A DNA stretch of 64,000 bases from Collinsella ureilytica. Its GTDB lineage: Bacteria; Actinomycetota; Coriobacteriia; Coriobacteriales; Coriobacteriaceae. The stretch's first letter is position 1; the number at the start of each line of letters is the position of its first letter. Under the pieces are notes generated by a model, which saw only the letters and a list, made by a program, of their open reading frames with translations, searched no databases and was not told the origin of the DNA. The DNA is taken from positions 186,001-250,000 of the forward strand of contig NZ_JAIMFO010000007.1 of NCBI RefSeq assembly GCF_019795105.1. The letters run 5' to 3'. Of this stretch, positions 1 to 9,265 are shown piece by piece. A program made the position numbers and the translations under genes.

Positions 1-1650
1 ATCTTTCACCTCAACAACACCTTGAGCAAGACCGCGCTTGCCCAAAATAATTTGATACGGAAAGCCCATCAAATCGTTATCGGCAAACTTAACCCCCGGA
101 CGCTCATCTCGGTCATCAACAATCGTTTCAATCCCTGCCTCAAGCAATTCATCAAACAAGGCCTTCCAGGCTCGCTCACAGGGCTCCTTATGAGGATCGA
201 GGGGAATGAGTGCAACCTCATACGGAGCGATTGATACCGGCCAGATAATGCCTTGATCGTCGTTATGCTGCTCAACCGCAGCCGCAAGTGTACGGGAAAT
301 GCCAATTCCATAGCAGCCCATCACCAGGGGGCGCTCACGCCCATCGCGATCCATAAAGGTGGCTCCCATAGCCTCAGAATACTTCGTACCCAACTGAAAT
401 ACCTGAGACACCTCGATGCCACGAGCACCAACAAGGGGATGTCCACAATGAGGACAGGGATCGTCTGCCTTAACCGTTGAGAGATCAGCCCACATTTCAG
501 GCTCAAAATCTCGACCAGGTTGCACGCCCGTAAGATGATAGTCACGCTCATTGGCACCACAGATCCAATAGTGCGACTGGTGAAGACTCTCATCGCAAAC
601 CAAACGCAGATCCTCCGGCAAGCCAACCGGTCCAATAAAGCCCTTGATAAGGCCAGCATCTTCTAGCTCTTCATCATTCATAAGATGATAGTCACCAAAG
701 ACACGCTCGGCTTTTACCTCATTCAGCTCGCGGTCGCCCGGAATAATGGCGATTGCTGGACGTCCGTCACCATCGATGAGTGCCAACGCTTTGCGAGTAG
801 CTGAGGCAGGAATTCCAAAGAACTCAGTAACTTCAGCAATGCTACCAGCGCCAGGAGTAGCCACCCGAAGGATGTCTTCAGACGCAGGTCCTTCCACAAT
901 CGGTAAGGTAGTGCTCGCCGCCTCATCATCTGCGGCGTAATCACACTGTGGGCAAAAAACGATTGCAGCCTCTCCAGCATCGGCAAGTGCCATAAATTCA
1001 ACTGAAGTATCTCCGCCAATCTGACCAGAGTCTGCAACGACCGGCAGAGCGCGAATGCCGCAGCGCTCACAAACCGAAGCGTAGGCATCCTTCATCGTGT
1101 GATAGCTCTTCTCAAGCCCTGCCTGGTCAGCATCAAAGGAGTAACCATCTTTCATGATGAATTCACGTCCACGTATCAAACCAAAACGTGGGCGCATTTC
1201 ATCCCGGAACTTATCTTGGATGTGATAGAGATTTAAGGGAAGCTGGCGATAGCTGGAAATCTCATCCTTTACCAGATCAGTGACGGTCTCTTCATGCGTA
1301 GGCCCCAACACGAACTCACGATCATGCCGATCAGAAACGCGCATGAGCTCAGGTCCGTAGGCGTCGTAGCGGCCAGACTGATGCCAGAGCTGCGCATCTA
1401 CCATAATTGGCATGAGGAGCTCTTGAGCTCCTGCGGCATCCATCTCATCGCGAACAATGGCCTCAATCTTTTTCAGCGAGCGCCACGCAAGCGGAAGATA
1501 GGTATAAAGACCTGCTGCCTGCTTGCGAATGAAGCCTGCACGTAACAAGAGGCGGTGGCTCGCAAGCTCAGCCTCGCCCGGATCCTCTTTGAGCGTAGGA
1601 GCATAGAGACGAGACATCAACATGTGTGCAGTCTTGATTTTATCTGGCAT
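1..1650 (-). CDS. proS: Prolyl-tRNA synthetase (C-terminus cut by window edge)
   Basis: Charges tRNA-Pro with proline in the cytoplasm. The reading frame is open to base 1 with no stop, so 550 codons are seen and roughly 20 are missing. The start is the ATG at 1650, with GAGAGGAC just upstream. The class II core is clear: the motif 2 region has RFGLIRGREFIMKD, an editing (INS) domain sits between motifs 2 and 3 (about residues 230-400), and motif 3 is near the end (GCYGIGISR). This is the bacterial type with the inserted editing domain. It is the last gene of the pyrH-to-proS series, 66 bases after ispG. Confidence 0.97.
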   Translation of the reverse strand, partial: MPDKIKTAHMLMSRLYAPTLKEDPGEAELASHRLLLRAGFIRKQAAGLYTYLPLAWRSLKKIEAIVRDEMDAAGAQELLMPIMVDAQLWHQSGRYDAYGPELMRVSDRHDREFVLGPTHEETVTDLVKDEISSYRQLPLNLYHIQDKFRDEMRPRFGLIRGREFIMKDGYSFDADQAGLEKSYHTMKDAYASVCERCGIRALPVVADSGQIGGDTSVEFMALADAGEAAIVFCPQCDYAADDEAASTTLPIVEGPASEDILRVATPGAGSIAEVTEFFGIPASATRKALALIDGDGRPAIAIIPGDRELNEVKAERVFGDYHLMNDEELEDAGLIKGFIGPVGLPEDLRLVCDESLHQSHYWICGANERDYHLTGVQPGRDFEPEMWADLSTVKADDPCPHCGHPLVGARGIEVSQVFQLGTKYSEAMGATFMDRDGRERPLVMGCYGIGISRTLAAAVEQHNDDQGIIWPVSIAPYEVALIPLDPHKEPCERAWKALFDELLEAGIETIVDDRDERPGVKFADNDLMGFPYQIILGKRGLAQGVVEVKD

Positions 1651-1716
1651 AACGGTCCTCTCAGGGATCCAACATGGTGCATCTGCCTTAAGCATGATAG
1701 CGCAATATATCAGGGG

Positions 1717-2781
1717 TTAGAGATCTTCAATCTCTTCCATGAGAGCATCGACAATCTGAGCCTCATCCACCTTACGAATAACTTGGCCTTGTCGGAAGAG
1801 CAGAGCCTGGCCTGAGCCACAGGCAACTCCCACATCCGCATCAGAAGCCTCACCCGGCCCGTTGACCGCGCAACCCATGACCGCCACCGAGATTGGCTTG
1901 TCCACGGTTTTAAGCCGCTGTTCTACCTCATGTGCGATGGGGATCATATCGACCTTACATCGCGCGCAGGTGGGACACGAAATCATCTCAGGGCTTCGCC
2001 GACGGACTCCTGAGGCGGCCAGTATTCCCCAGGCCACAGGAACCTCTTCGATAGGATCTGCAGTGAGCGAGACCCGAAGGGTATCTCCAATTCCTTCAAG
2101 CAGCAAAGAACCGAGCGCCATTGAGCTCTTGATTGTTCCTTGTTGAATTCCGCCTGCCTCAGTTACACCGAGGTGAAGCGGGATATGAGGAAGCTCATGG
2201 GATAGGATGCGGTAGGTCTCAATCGTTGAAGCAACTGAGTGGGTTTTGGCCGAAAGGATAAGGTCATAAAACCCACGACCCTCAATATGTTCAATGAATG
2301 ACAGGGCACTTGCAACCAGTTTTTCGGGCAGGCTTAAGTCAGGATGTTCGGCAATTGAAGCGTCAAGCGAGCCCGCATTGACCCCAATACGAATAGCAGC
2401 TCCAGCCGATGCCGCAGCATCGACAACCGCATCAACTCGTTCCCATGAACCGATATTGCCCGGATTGATGCGAAGCTTTGCTGCCCCAGCATGGGCAGCG
2501 GCAATGGCTAAGCGATAGTCAAAATGAATATCGGCCACGATAGGCACCGGGCTCTCAGTGCAGATGCGCTCAAATGCCTCAAGCGATCCTCGATCAGGAA
2601 GCGAAACACGAACGAGGTCACAACCTGCCTTCGCAAGCGATCGAACTTGTGCGAGCGTTTTTTCAGCATCTGAGGTTGGCGTTGAGGTCATCGACTGCAC
2701 AGCAACCGGGGCACCGCCTCCGATGTAGATCTCACCTACGCGCACTGAGCGTGTGCGCTCGCGAGCAGCAAGTCCAGACAT
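1717..2781 (-). CDS. ispG: 4-hydroxy-3-methylbut-2-enyl diphosphate synthase (IspG/GcpE)
   Basis: Penultimate step of the non-mevalonate (MEP) isoprenoid pathway, converting MEcPP to HMBPP with a [4Fe-4S] cluster. The 354-residue protein has the N-terminal TIM barrel (VAVQSMTSTPTSD) and the C-terminal cluster motifs: SCPTCARC gives cysteines, and MGCAVNGPGEA is the family signature. The ATG start has the strong ribosome site AGGGGAGG. It lies 31 bases after rseP and two genes after dxr, an enzyme of the same pathway, so the operon carries two MEP steps. Length is near the single-domain bacterial norm. Confidence 0.97.
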   Translation of the reverse strand: MSGLAARERTRSVRVGEIYIGGGAPVAVQSMTSTPTSDAEKTLAQVRSLAKAGCDLVRVSLPDRGSLEAFERICTESPVPIVADIHFDYRLAIAAAHAGAAKLRINPGNIGSWERVDAVVDAAASAGAAIRIGVNAGSLDASIAEHPDLSLPEKLVASALSFIEHIEGRGFYDLILSAKTHSVASTIETYRILSHELPHIPLHLGVTEAGGIQQGTIKSSMALGSLLLEGIGDTLRVSLTADPIEEVPVAWGILAASGVRRRSPEMISCPTCARCKVDMIPIAHEVEQRLKTVDKPISVAVMGCAVNGPGEASDADVGVACGSGQALLFRQGQVIRKVDEAQIVDALMEEIEDL

Positions 2782-2812
2782 AGCACTACCTCCCCTTGTA
2801 CAGCATCATGCC

Positions 2813-4159
2813 TTATGTGAGTAAGCGCAAAATATCGGTGCGAAGCATGAAAACAAAGAGGAGTAAGAACAAGCCAATTCCCACATAGCTCGCATAGGTC
2901 TGTATACGAACGCTTACGGGGCGTCTCAAAACTGCCTGAATAATCTCAATCAAAAGCTTGCCACCATCAAGAGGCGGAATCGGCAGAAGATTCATGAATG
3001 CAAGCGAGAATGAGATGAGCGCCATGAATGGCAACAAAGCAGCAGGACCTGCAACTGCAGCCTGAGCACTCATCGCGGAAATACCCACGATTGAGCTGGA
3101 ACTTTGAAGCACTTCAACCGTATGAGACGGATGGATGAGACGCGCCACACCTTCTGCGGTACGCGCAAGCGAGATGGTTGTAGCACGCATCGCATCAAGC
3201 GGGCTCAGGCGAACCGTCGCAACAGATGCTTCTATACCAATGCGACCTTCTGCATCAAGCGTGAGCTGACCCTCTTTGCTCATACCTTCCCGCTCAAAGC
3301 TCACCTTGATCGTCTGGCCAGGTTGAGCAGAGCTGAGCGCATGAACAATATCAGTCCACGATGAGCAGGGTTGATCATTTACCGCTTGAATGACATCACC
3401 CGCTTGGATACCGGCCTCTGCTGCCGGAGAGTTCGGGCGGACACCGCCTAGGACATTGGAGTCAAGAACCTGAGGCGTCCCTAAGCACGATAGAGCAAAA
3501 ACCATGATGGCAAAGCCGCAGATAATATTGACCAGAATACCTGCAACGAGCATGAAAGCTCGCGGCCAAAAACCCTTGCCGAGATAGGTATGAGCGCGCT
3601 CCGCCATAAAGAAGGCCATAGCTCCTTGAGTAACCGGCCAGGGCTCCCCTTCTTGCGTCGCCTCTTCTCGACGAAATGCTCGTCCGTCATATACCGTATT
3701 TCCTGCGCTATCGCGACTCATCGATAAGAACTCAAGCTCAGCCTCCTGAGTGCTATCTGATTTTTGCTCTGCTTCTGCAATGGATCCCCAGCCGAGCAAA
3801 AAGCTTGCAGCCTCTACAATCTCTTCAGGAGTGGCTTTAAGCTCTTCTGCCAACGTGCCTACACGAACTCTGCCATGCGTATGAATGGTCGCGAGCACCT
3901 CGTGCGCCAAGGCCGGAACCTCAGGATCCATGCCACAAATGGCAGCATAGCCACCAAGCAAAAGAGGTGTGACACCAAAACGGGTACCAATGCGCGAACT
4001 TTTTCTACTGAGCCGCACCCGACAGGGCAGGCCTAAGAAAAACTCCGTCACCCGCACGCCCATAAGTCGCGCGGCTAAAAAATGCCCACCCTCGTGCACA
4101 AAAACTAAGATGGAAAGGACGAGCACGCCCCAAAAGACAGACGACAAAAAGCCTTGCAT
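2813..4159 (-). CDS. rseP: RseP-type site-2 metalloprotease with an internal winged-helix-like insert
   Basis: Zinc protease of family M50 that cuts substrates inside the membrane. The HEGGH zinc motif is at residues 22-26 in the first membrane segment, the second metal-site motif (NLLPIPPLDGG) is near residue 395, and one PDZ domain lies around residues 236-310. At 448 residues it is somewhat long. The excess is a soluble stretch, residues about 78-175, between the GGY loop and the second membrane segment; it reads like a small winged helix followed by an acidic linker. Substrate unknown. The neighbours dxr and ispG match the usual rseP context. Confidence 0.93.
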   Translation of the reverse strand: MQGFLSSVFWGVLVLSILVFVHEGGHFLAARLMGVRVTEFFLGLPCRVRLSRKSSRIGTRFGVTPLLLGGYAAICGMDPEVPALAHEVLATIHTHGRVRVGTLAEELKATPEEIVEAASFLLGWGSIAEAEQKSDSTQEAELEFLSMSRDSAGNTVYDGRAFRREEATQEGEPWPVTQGAMAFFMAERAHTYLGKGFWPRAFMLVAGILVNIICGFAIMVFALSCLGTPQVLDSNVLGGVRPNSPAAEAGIQAGDVIQAVNDQPCSSWTDIVHALSSAQPGQTIKVSFEREGMSKEGQLTLDAEGRIGIEASVATVRLSPLDAMRATTISLARTAEGVARLIHPSHTVEVLQSSSSIVGISAMSAQAAVAGPAALLPFMALISFSLAFMNLLPIPPLDGGKLLIEIIQAVLRRPVSVRIQTYASYVGIGLFLLLFVFMLRTDILRLLT

Positions 4160-4172
4160 ACCACGATCCTAT

Positions 4173-5336
4173 CTAGTGAGCGCGCCTGGCAATGATCTTT
4201 CGTGCCTGCTCACGCGTCCAGGTATCTACATCATGCAGCTGCTCGATCGACTCAACGACCTCTACCTCATGCACTTCCATACACGCACCGACTACCTCAT
4301 CGATACCGGTAAATGACAGCTGTTCATGCAAAAAGGCATCAACCGCTATCTCGTTAGCTGCGTTTAACACACAAGGCATGGTACCCCCCAAACGCCCGGC
4401 TTGCTCAGCCAAGGCAAGACAGCGGAAGGTCTCCATGTCTGGAGCGCCAAAACTCAAATCAGCAAGCTCTCGAAAATCTATACGAGGTGCCGGGCTCGTC
4501 CAACGCTCAGGATATGAAAGGGCATATTGAGCAGGAATTCTCATATCAGAGGCACCCAAGTGAGCAATAACAGAACCATCGCAATACTCAACCATCGAAT
4601 GAATCTTCGATTGTGGATGAATGAGCACCTGAATAATATCTAAATCAACCCCAAAGAGATGCTTAGCCTCAATGCGCTCAAGGCCCTTGTTCATCAGGGT
4701 TGCAGAATCAATCGTGATCTTTGATCCCATCTTCCACGTGGGATGAGCTAGGGCATCTGATACTGAAACGTCTCCAAGCTCGCTTCGGCTCCGACCATAG
4801 AACGGCCCTCCGGAACAAGTAAGCCAGATTCGATAAGTATCACGCTGCCGCTCGCCAAGATAGCACTGGAAGATCGCTGCATGCTCAGAATCCACGGGAA
4901 GCAGCTGATCGCTACCAACCAGCGGCATAATGAGATCGCCGCCAACAACGAGCGACTCTTTGTTTGCCAATGCAATGGTTTTTCCGGCAGAAGCCAAGCG
5001 ATAGCATGCATCAAGTCCTGCTGCACCTACGACTGAGATAACAACGATATCTATCTCATCATCCAAGCATGCATCAATGGCAGCATCCATACCAAAGCTG
5101 AGAGAGCAGCTGGGTGAAAAATCTGCCAGCGCTGGATCGTGCCGAGCGTTCGGATCAGTGAGAACGATACGAGTCGTGCCAAATTCATGAGCCATCGCCG
5201 CGAGGGAGCCGACTTGCGTATGAGCAGTTAAGACACTCACACATAAACGATCAGCATGTTGGCGACACACATCTAAGACCTGCGAGCCTACTGATCCAGT
5301 TGCTCCGAGCACAGCGACGTGCTTTTGAGCAGACAC
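4173..5336 (-). CDS. dxr: 1-deoxy-D-xylulose 5-phosphate reductoisomerase
   Basis: Converts DXP to MEP using NADPH, the committed step of the MEP pathway. The NADPH-binding loop GATGSVGSQ is at residues 11-19. Metal- and substrate-binding segments follow (ANKESLVVGG, PVDSEHAAIFQC, SGGPF, LMNKGLERIEA). The 387 residues match the family. The start codon is GTG and overlaps the cdsA stop by one base (TAGTG), which implies translational coupling. The dxs gene is not in this window. Confidence 0.97.
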   Translation of the reverse strand: MSAQKHVAVLGATGSVGSQVLDVCRQHADRLCVSVLTAHTQVGSLAAMAHEFGTTRIVLTDPNARHDPALADFSPSCSLSFGMDAAIDACLDDEIDIVVISVVGAAGLDACYRLASAGKTIALANKESLVVGGDLIMPLVGSDQLLPVDSEHAAIFQCYLGERQRDTYRIWLTCSGGPFYGRSRSELGDVSVSDALAHPTWKMGSKITIDSATLMNKGLERIEAKHLFGVDLDIIQVLIHPQSKIHSMVEYCDGSVIAHLGASDMRIPAQYALSYPERWTSPAPRIDFRELADLSFGAPDMETFRCLALAEQAGRLGGTMPCVLNAANEIAVDAFLHEQLSFTGIDEVVGACMEVHEVEVVESIEQLHDVDTWTREQARKIIARRAH

Positions 5337-6193
5337 TAAATGACACCTCCGAGGCGAAGCACAATAAATGCGGCGATACAGCCAAAGATAAGCGAGTCAG
5401 TGCGATCGAGCATACCGCCGTGTCCTGGTATGAGGTCTCCTGAATCCTTCACGCCAACGCCACGTTTGATGCGGCTTTCGATTAAATCACCAAAAACGCC
5501 CAGGGAGGCAACGATCATGCCACACCCAATGGCTTGCGCGGGATTCAGTCGATACAAACCCGTAAAGGCAAGGATGAGCCAAACGAGCGATGAGCCAACC
5601 AAACCAGCGATAAAGCCTTCCCAGCTCTTTTTGGGGCTAATCTTGGGCACCATCTTATGAGCACCAAAACGAGTTCCAAATATATAGGCAAAGGTATCGC
5701 TGAGCCAGATCGAAGCGCAGGCTCCAATAGCCAGTAAGGCCCCAGCAAAACCATCTTGGCTTCCTCGCAGCAAAACAACAGCAGAAAGCATAAGGCCCGT
5801 ATAGACAGGTCCAAAAAGTGTAATAGCGACATCGGTAATGCGCGTCCTCGGCGTATAGACATACCAAAGACCTAGTACTAACAATAAAACAAAGAAGGCG
5901 GCTAAAATCCACGGTTGGCGGCCAAGCGCGGTAAAGGGAAAAATAGCTGCTGCGATAACGCCTAAAACAACATTGGGAACCTTGCCATCAAGGCGCATCA
6001 TGCGATAAAACTCATAGCAGCAAAGAGCGCTCATACATGCAATGAAAACTGCTGTTGTATAGCGGCTGATCAAAAGACTTGCAATAAAAAGTCCAGCATA
6101 GGCAAGACCCCAGATCGCACGTGTAATAAAGCGCTGCAGAGATTTTTGACGAGAGCTTACAGCAGAGCGTCTCCTTTGTGACTCTTCCGTCAT
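5336..6193 (-). CDS. cdsA: Phosphatidate cytidylyltransferase (CDP-diglyceride synthase)
   Basis: Integral membrane enzyme that makes CDP-diacylglycerol from phosphatidic acid and CTP, the branch point of phospholipid synthesis. The 285-residue protein has about eight hydrophobic segments after a basic N-terminus. The family signature is near the C-terminus: SRIKRGVGVKDSGDLIPGHG, directly followed by GMLDR. Its ATG overlaps the uppS stop by four bases (ATGA) and its TAG overlaps the dxr GTG, so it is coupled on both sides. Confidence 0.96.
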   Translation of the reverse strand: MTEESQRRRSAVSSRQKSLQRFITRAIWGLAYAGLFIASLLISRYTTAVFIACMSALCCYEFYRMMRLDGKVPNVVLGVIAAAIFPFTALGRQPWILAAFFVLLLVLGLWYVYTPRTRITDVAITLFGPVYTGLMLSAVVLLRGSQDGFAGALLAIGACASIWLSDTFAYIFGTRFGAHKMVPKISPKKSWEGFIAGLVGSSLVWLILAFTGLYRLNPAQAIGCGMIVASLGVFGDLIESRIKRGVGVKDSGDLIPGHGGMLDRTDSLIFGCIAAFIVLRLGGVI

Positions 6194-6987
6194 GGACGCT
6201 CCTTGCTCACGCTGATACCGCCGAAGCGACGATCACGATGTTGATAGGAAGCAAGAGCACGCAAAAAACCCCAGCGATTAAAATCGGGCCAGTACATATC
6301 AGTGACGTAAAGCTCTGCGTAGGCAAGCTGGTAGAGCAAGTAATTTGAAAGACGCATTTCGCCTGAGGTACGAATGACAAGCTCGGGATCGGGCAGGCCG
6401 TTGGTATAGAGCTTTTGAGCAAAGAGCTCCTCATCAATGGTTGCCGGATCAAGCTCGCCCAGCTGAGCAGCGACTGCAAGCAAGCGAGCTGCACGAACGA
6501 TCTCAGCCCGTGCTCCATAGTTGACCGCAAGTGCCAATACCATACCGTCATGCTCTGAACATGCGGCAAGACCTTGCTCAAATACCTCTTGCGTACGACG
6601 AGGCAACGCGCTCAGATCTCCTAAGAAAACGACTCGAACCCGCTCACGCTGTAAGAGAGGAAGTTCTTCTAAAAAGGTCGTTGCAAACAGATGCATGAGG
6701 AGATTGACCTCGTGCTTCGGCCGCTTCCAGTTTTCTGTTGAGAAGGCATAGACCGACAAAACATCAATGCCCAAACGAACCGCCGTTGTAATGATCTCGC
6801 GCAAAGCTCCAATCCCTGCACGATGACCTTCGGCACGCGGCAGGCCACGCTCGTTTGCCCAGCGCCCATTTCCGTCCATAATGCAAGAGATATGGCGCGG
6901 CAGCGTTTTGAGATCAATATCGGAAAGCGCAATATCGTGAGGAGCATCCTCAAAATGCTCCTCAAGCTTTTCTAGATCAACGGGCAT
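6190..6987 (-). CDS. uppS: Isoprenyl transferase, undecaprenyl diphosphate synthase
   Basis: Cis-prenyltransferase that extends farnesyl diphosphate to the C55 carrier used for peptidoglycan and wall polymers. The diagnostic motif MDGNGRWA with the catalytic Asp is at residues about 37-44, followed by the substrate-binding segments HRAG, SVYAFSTENW and RTSGEMRLSNYLLYQ. The 265 residues are normal. The ATG directly abuts the frr TAG. Its product feeds the MreBCD/PBP2/RodA machinery encoded elsewhere in the window. Confidence 0.97.
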   Translation of the reverse strand: MPVDLEKLEEHFEDAPHDIALSDIDLKTLPRHISCIMDGNGRWANERGLPRAEGHRAGIGALREIITTAVRLGIDVLSVYAFSTENWKRPKHEVNLLMHLFATTFLEELPLLQRERVRVVFLGDLSALPRRTQEVFEQGLAACSEHDGMVLALAVNYGARAEIVRAARLLAVAAQLGELDPATIDEELFAQKLYTNGLPDPELVIRTSGEMRLSNYLLYQLAYAELYVTDMYWPDFNRWGFLRALASYQHRDRRFGGISVSKERP

Positions 6988-7521
6988 CTAGATCTCCATG
7001 ACCTCAGCTTCTTTTGCCTTCAAAAGCTCATCTACCTGAGCTACAAAATCGTCGGTATGCTGCTGCACGCGAGCCTGCTCACGACGTACCTCATCTTCAG
7101 AGAGATCCTCATCGCGATCAAGACGATTGTTATAGTCGCGGCGGATATTGCGAATAGAGATACGTGCCTGCTCAGCGAGGTCACGGCACTCGCGCACGAG
7201 TTCATGACGGCGCTCCTCGGTAGGAGCTGGGAACGGCAGGCGCACCACTGAGCCATCTGAGTTTGGGGTGATACCCAAATCGCTTGCCGATACTGCCTTT
7301 ACAATGGCGTTTAACACTGCCTTATCCCATGGCTCAATGAGCAGCATATGAGCCTCTGGAGCCTTAACGGCTGCAAGTTGGGTAATGGGTGTTGGGACGC
7401 CATAGTAATCAACCGTAATATCAGACAAGATATTGGCATTGGCACGCCCCGTGCGTACACGGGTGAAGTTATGCTTGAGAGCCTCAATGCTTTTTTCCAT
7501 GTCCTGTTTAATATCGTTCAT
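6988..7521 (-). CDS. frr: Ribosome recycling factor
   Basis: Together with EF-G it splits post-termination ribosomes. The start is the ATG at 7521, which follows AGGAGGAGTAGC; a longer in-frame extension upstream would run into pyrH and has no ribosome site. The resulting 177 residues fit the compact family. Recognisable segments include VRTGRANANILSDITVDYYG and the C-terminal helices with RRDYNNRLDR. It follows pyrH by one base. Confidence 0.97.
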   Translation of the reverse strand: MNDIKQDMEKSIEALKHNFTRVRTGRANANILSDITVDYYGVPTPITQLAAVKAPEAHMLLIEPWDKAVLNAIVKAVSASDLGITPNSDGSVVRLPFPAPTEERRHELVRECRDLAEQARISIRNIRRDYNNRLDRDEDLSEDEVRREQARVQQHTDDFVAQVDELLKAKEAEVMEI

Positions 7522-7522
7522 G

Positions 7523-8245
7523 CTACTCCTCCTGGAAGACGACGGTACCAACGGGCTCGCCCGAGAGGGCTCTTAAAATATTATCTTCGCCTTCAATATT
7601 TAAAACGACGATTGGCATATTGTTATCTTGACAGAGCGCAGTTGCGGTTGCATCCATGACTTGCAGCCCACGTACGAGCACTTCATGGTAGCTAATCGTA
7701 TCAAAGCGAATAGCGTCTTCATTGCGAACGGGATCGCTATCGTAGATGCCATCAACCTTAGTGGCCTTCATTAAACAGTCTGCGCCAATTTCGCACGCAC
7801 GAAGGGCTGCTGCCGTATCAGTCGTAAAGAAAGGATTGCCTGAGCCTGCAGCAAAGATGACAATCTCGCCCTTTGCAAGATGGTTCATCGCCCGTCTGCG
7901 AATATAGGGCTCACAAACCTCATTCATCTGAATGGCGCTCATCACTCTGGAAGCGCAACCCTGCTGCTCAAAGGCATCTTGCAAAGCAAGAGCATTCATG
8001 ACCGTTGCAAGCATACCCATATAGTCTGCCTGTGCTCGATCCATACCATCAGCAGATGCAGCGAGGCCACGGAAAATATTGCCGCCGCCAACAACAATGC
8101 CAACTTCAATGCCTTCATCAGAGATCTTTTTGATCTGCCGTGCCAAACGCTCAGTTACTACAGGGTCAATGCCATAGGAGCTCTCCCCCATGAGCGCTTC
8201 GCCGGAGAGCTTGAGTAGCACACGTTGATACCGGTACTCCGTCAC
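7523..8245 (-). CDS. pyrH: Uridylate kinase (UMP kinase)
   Basis: Phosphorylates UMP to UDP in pyrimidine nucleotide synthesis; the hexameric bacterial enzyme of the amino acid kinase fold. The motifs KLSGEALMG (residues 12-20), [10 protein letters not shown] and [16 protein letters not shown] are present. The 240 residues are typical. The start is GTG at 8245 behind the strong site AAAGGAGGATGTT. The gene begins a transcription unit after a strong hairpin that separates it from tsf, and a palindrome sits at the predicted transcription start. Confidence 0.97.
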   Translation of the reverse strand: MTEYRYQRVLLKLSGEALMGESSYGIDPVVTERLARQIKKISDEGIEVGIVVGGGNIFRGLAASADGMDRAQADYMGMLATVMNALALQDAFEQQGCASRVMSAIQMNEVCEPYIRRRAMNHLAKGEIVIFAAGSGNPFFTTDTAAALRACEIGADCLMKATKVDGIYDSDPVRNEDAIRFDTISYHEVLVRGLQVMDATATALCQDNNMPIVVLNIEGEDNILRALSGEPVGTVVFQEE

Positions 8246-8258
8246 AACATCCTCCTTT

Positions 8259-8279
8259 TGAACAGACCAATCCTGTTCA
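8259..8279 (-). promoter_or_regulatory. Palindrome in the pyrH leader
   Basis: Seven-base perfect arms (TGAACAG / CTGTTCA) flank a seven-base loop just before the pyrH ribosome site. The inner edge touches the predicted -10 element, so the palindrome covers the likely transcription start. It could be an operator, or an RNA hairpin that limits access to the ribosome site. No protein is assigned to it; the arm spacing does not match a LexA box. Confidence 0.5.
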
Positions 8280-8287
8280 TTTTAGCA
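8279..8287 (-). promoter_or_regulatory. Candidate extended -10 promoter of pyrH
   Basis: On the minus strand TGC TAAAAT forms an extended -10 element 34 bases before the pyrH GTG. No good -35 hexamer is visible at the usual distance, which is tolerated by extended -10 promoters. It lies directly after the tsf hairpin, as expected for a new transcription unit. Confidence 0.45.
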
Positions 8288-8310
8288 GGATCGGAGTGCA
8301 GTACATGTGA

Positions 8311-8347
8311 AAGCAGGCCGAGGGGCTCGGTGCTCCTCGGCCTGCTT
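8311..8347 (-). terminator. Terminator hairpin after tsf
   Basis: A perfect 13-base stem (AAGCAGGCCGAGG with CCTCGGCCTGCTT) encloses an 11-base loop in the tsf-pyrH gap. In the minus direction it is followed by only a short T run, so it may act as a weak terminator or as an mRNA 3' stabiliser. It is symmetric and could also stop plus-strand transcription. Confidence 0.75.
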
Positions 8348-8365
8348 TGCATCTCGTGTAAAAAA

Positions 8366-9238
8366 CTACTCGCCGCGCTCGATGCGCTCAAAACCAACGA
8401 TAGCAACGGTATCGCCAAGAGATGCAGAGACACGCTCAGCATAGGCCTTAACCGTGATATCTGTGTCTTTAATAAACTCCTGCTCGGTCAAGACAGAACC
8501 CTTGAAGAACTTCTCGAGCCTGCCCTGCGCCATCTTTTCCTGGATGTTCTCGGGCTTTCCAGACTCAGCAGCCTGAGCAAGATAAATGGATCGCTCATGC
8601 TCAACAACGTCTGCAGGAACATCGTTTCGCGTAGCGGCAACCGGAGCAGTGGCTGCAACCTGCATAGCAATATCATGAGCAAAGGTTGCAAACTCGGCCG
8701 CCTTGGCAGTCTCGGGCCTTTCGAAGGAGAACTCTACGAGAACGCCAATCTTGCCACCCATGTGGATATAGCTTGAAAGAACACCAGATTCAGTCTGGCG
8801 ACGAGCAACGCGAGCGATTTTCATATTCTCGCCAATGACGTGAATGAGCTCAGTTAAGCCATTCTCTACCGTATCGCCAGAGCCAAGCTTGGCAGCCATA
8901 AGCTCATCAACGCTTTGAGGATTGGCTGCGGCGGCAAGCTCAGCGACCTGTGCAGCAAATCCGGTAAAGGTTGGATTGGACGCAACAAAGTCAGTCTCAC
9001 AAGAGATCTCAACAAGTGCGCCCGTTTTGCCATCTTCTGAGATGAATGCAGCAATGGTGCCCTCATTCGTGGCGCGACCAGCCTTTTTAGCAGCAGCGGC
9101 GAGGCCATTTTTGCGCATAATATCAACGGCTGCATCCAAGTCACCATCAGCCTCAACAAGTGCCTTTTTGCACTCCATCATCGGAGAGCCAGTCATCTCG
9201 CGGAGCTGCTTGACGAGAGCAGCAGTGATCTGTGCCAT
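8366..9238 (-). CDS. tsf: Elongation factor Ts
   Basis: Guanine nucleotide exchange factor for EF-Tu. The 290-residue protein opens with the UBA-like domain VKQLREMTGSPMMECKKAL, followed by the TDFVASNPTF core that contacts EF-Tu and two dimerisation subdomains. The ATG follows AAGGAACCGCT. It is 27 bases from rpsB, the conserved rpsB-tsf operon, and ends before a strong hairpin. Confidence 0.98.
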   Translation of the reverse strand: MAQITAALVKQLREMTGSPMMECKKALVEADGDLDAAVDIMRKNGLAAAAKKAGRATNEGTIAAFISEDGKTGALVEISCETDFVASNPTFTGFAAQVAELAAAANPQSVDELMAAKLGSGDTVENGLTELIHVIGENMKIARVARRQTESGVLSSYIHMGGKIGVLVEFSFERPETAKAAEFATFAHDIAMQVAATAPVAATRNDVPADVVEHERSIYLAQAAESGKPENIQEKMAQGRLEKFFKGSVLTEQEFIKDTDITVKAYAERVSASLGDTVAIVGFERIERGE

Positions 9239-9265
9239 AGCGGTTCCTTTCTTAAGGACAAGTAA

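Noticed and set aside
8259-8279. LexA/SOS box upstream of pyrH
   Set aside because: The GAAC and GTTC halves are 11 bases apart rather than 4, and pyrH is not an expected SOS gene.
8225-8776. 183-codon plus-strand frame over the pyrH-tsf gap
   Set aside because: Leu/Ser-rich shadow of tsf with no ribosome site; it also reads through the terminator hairpin.
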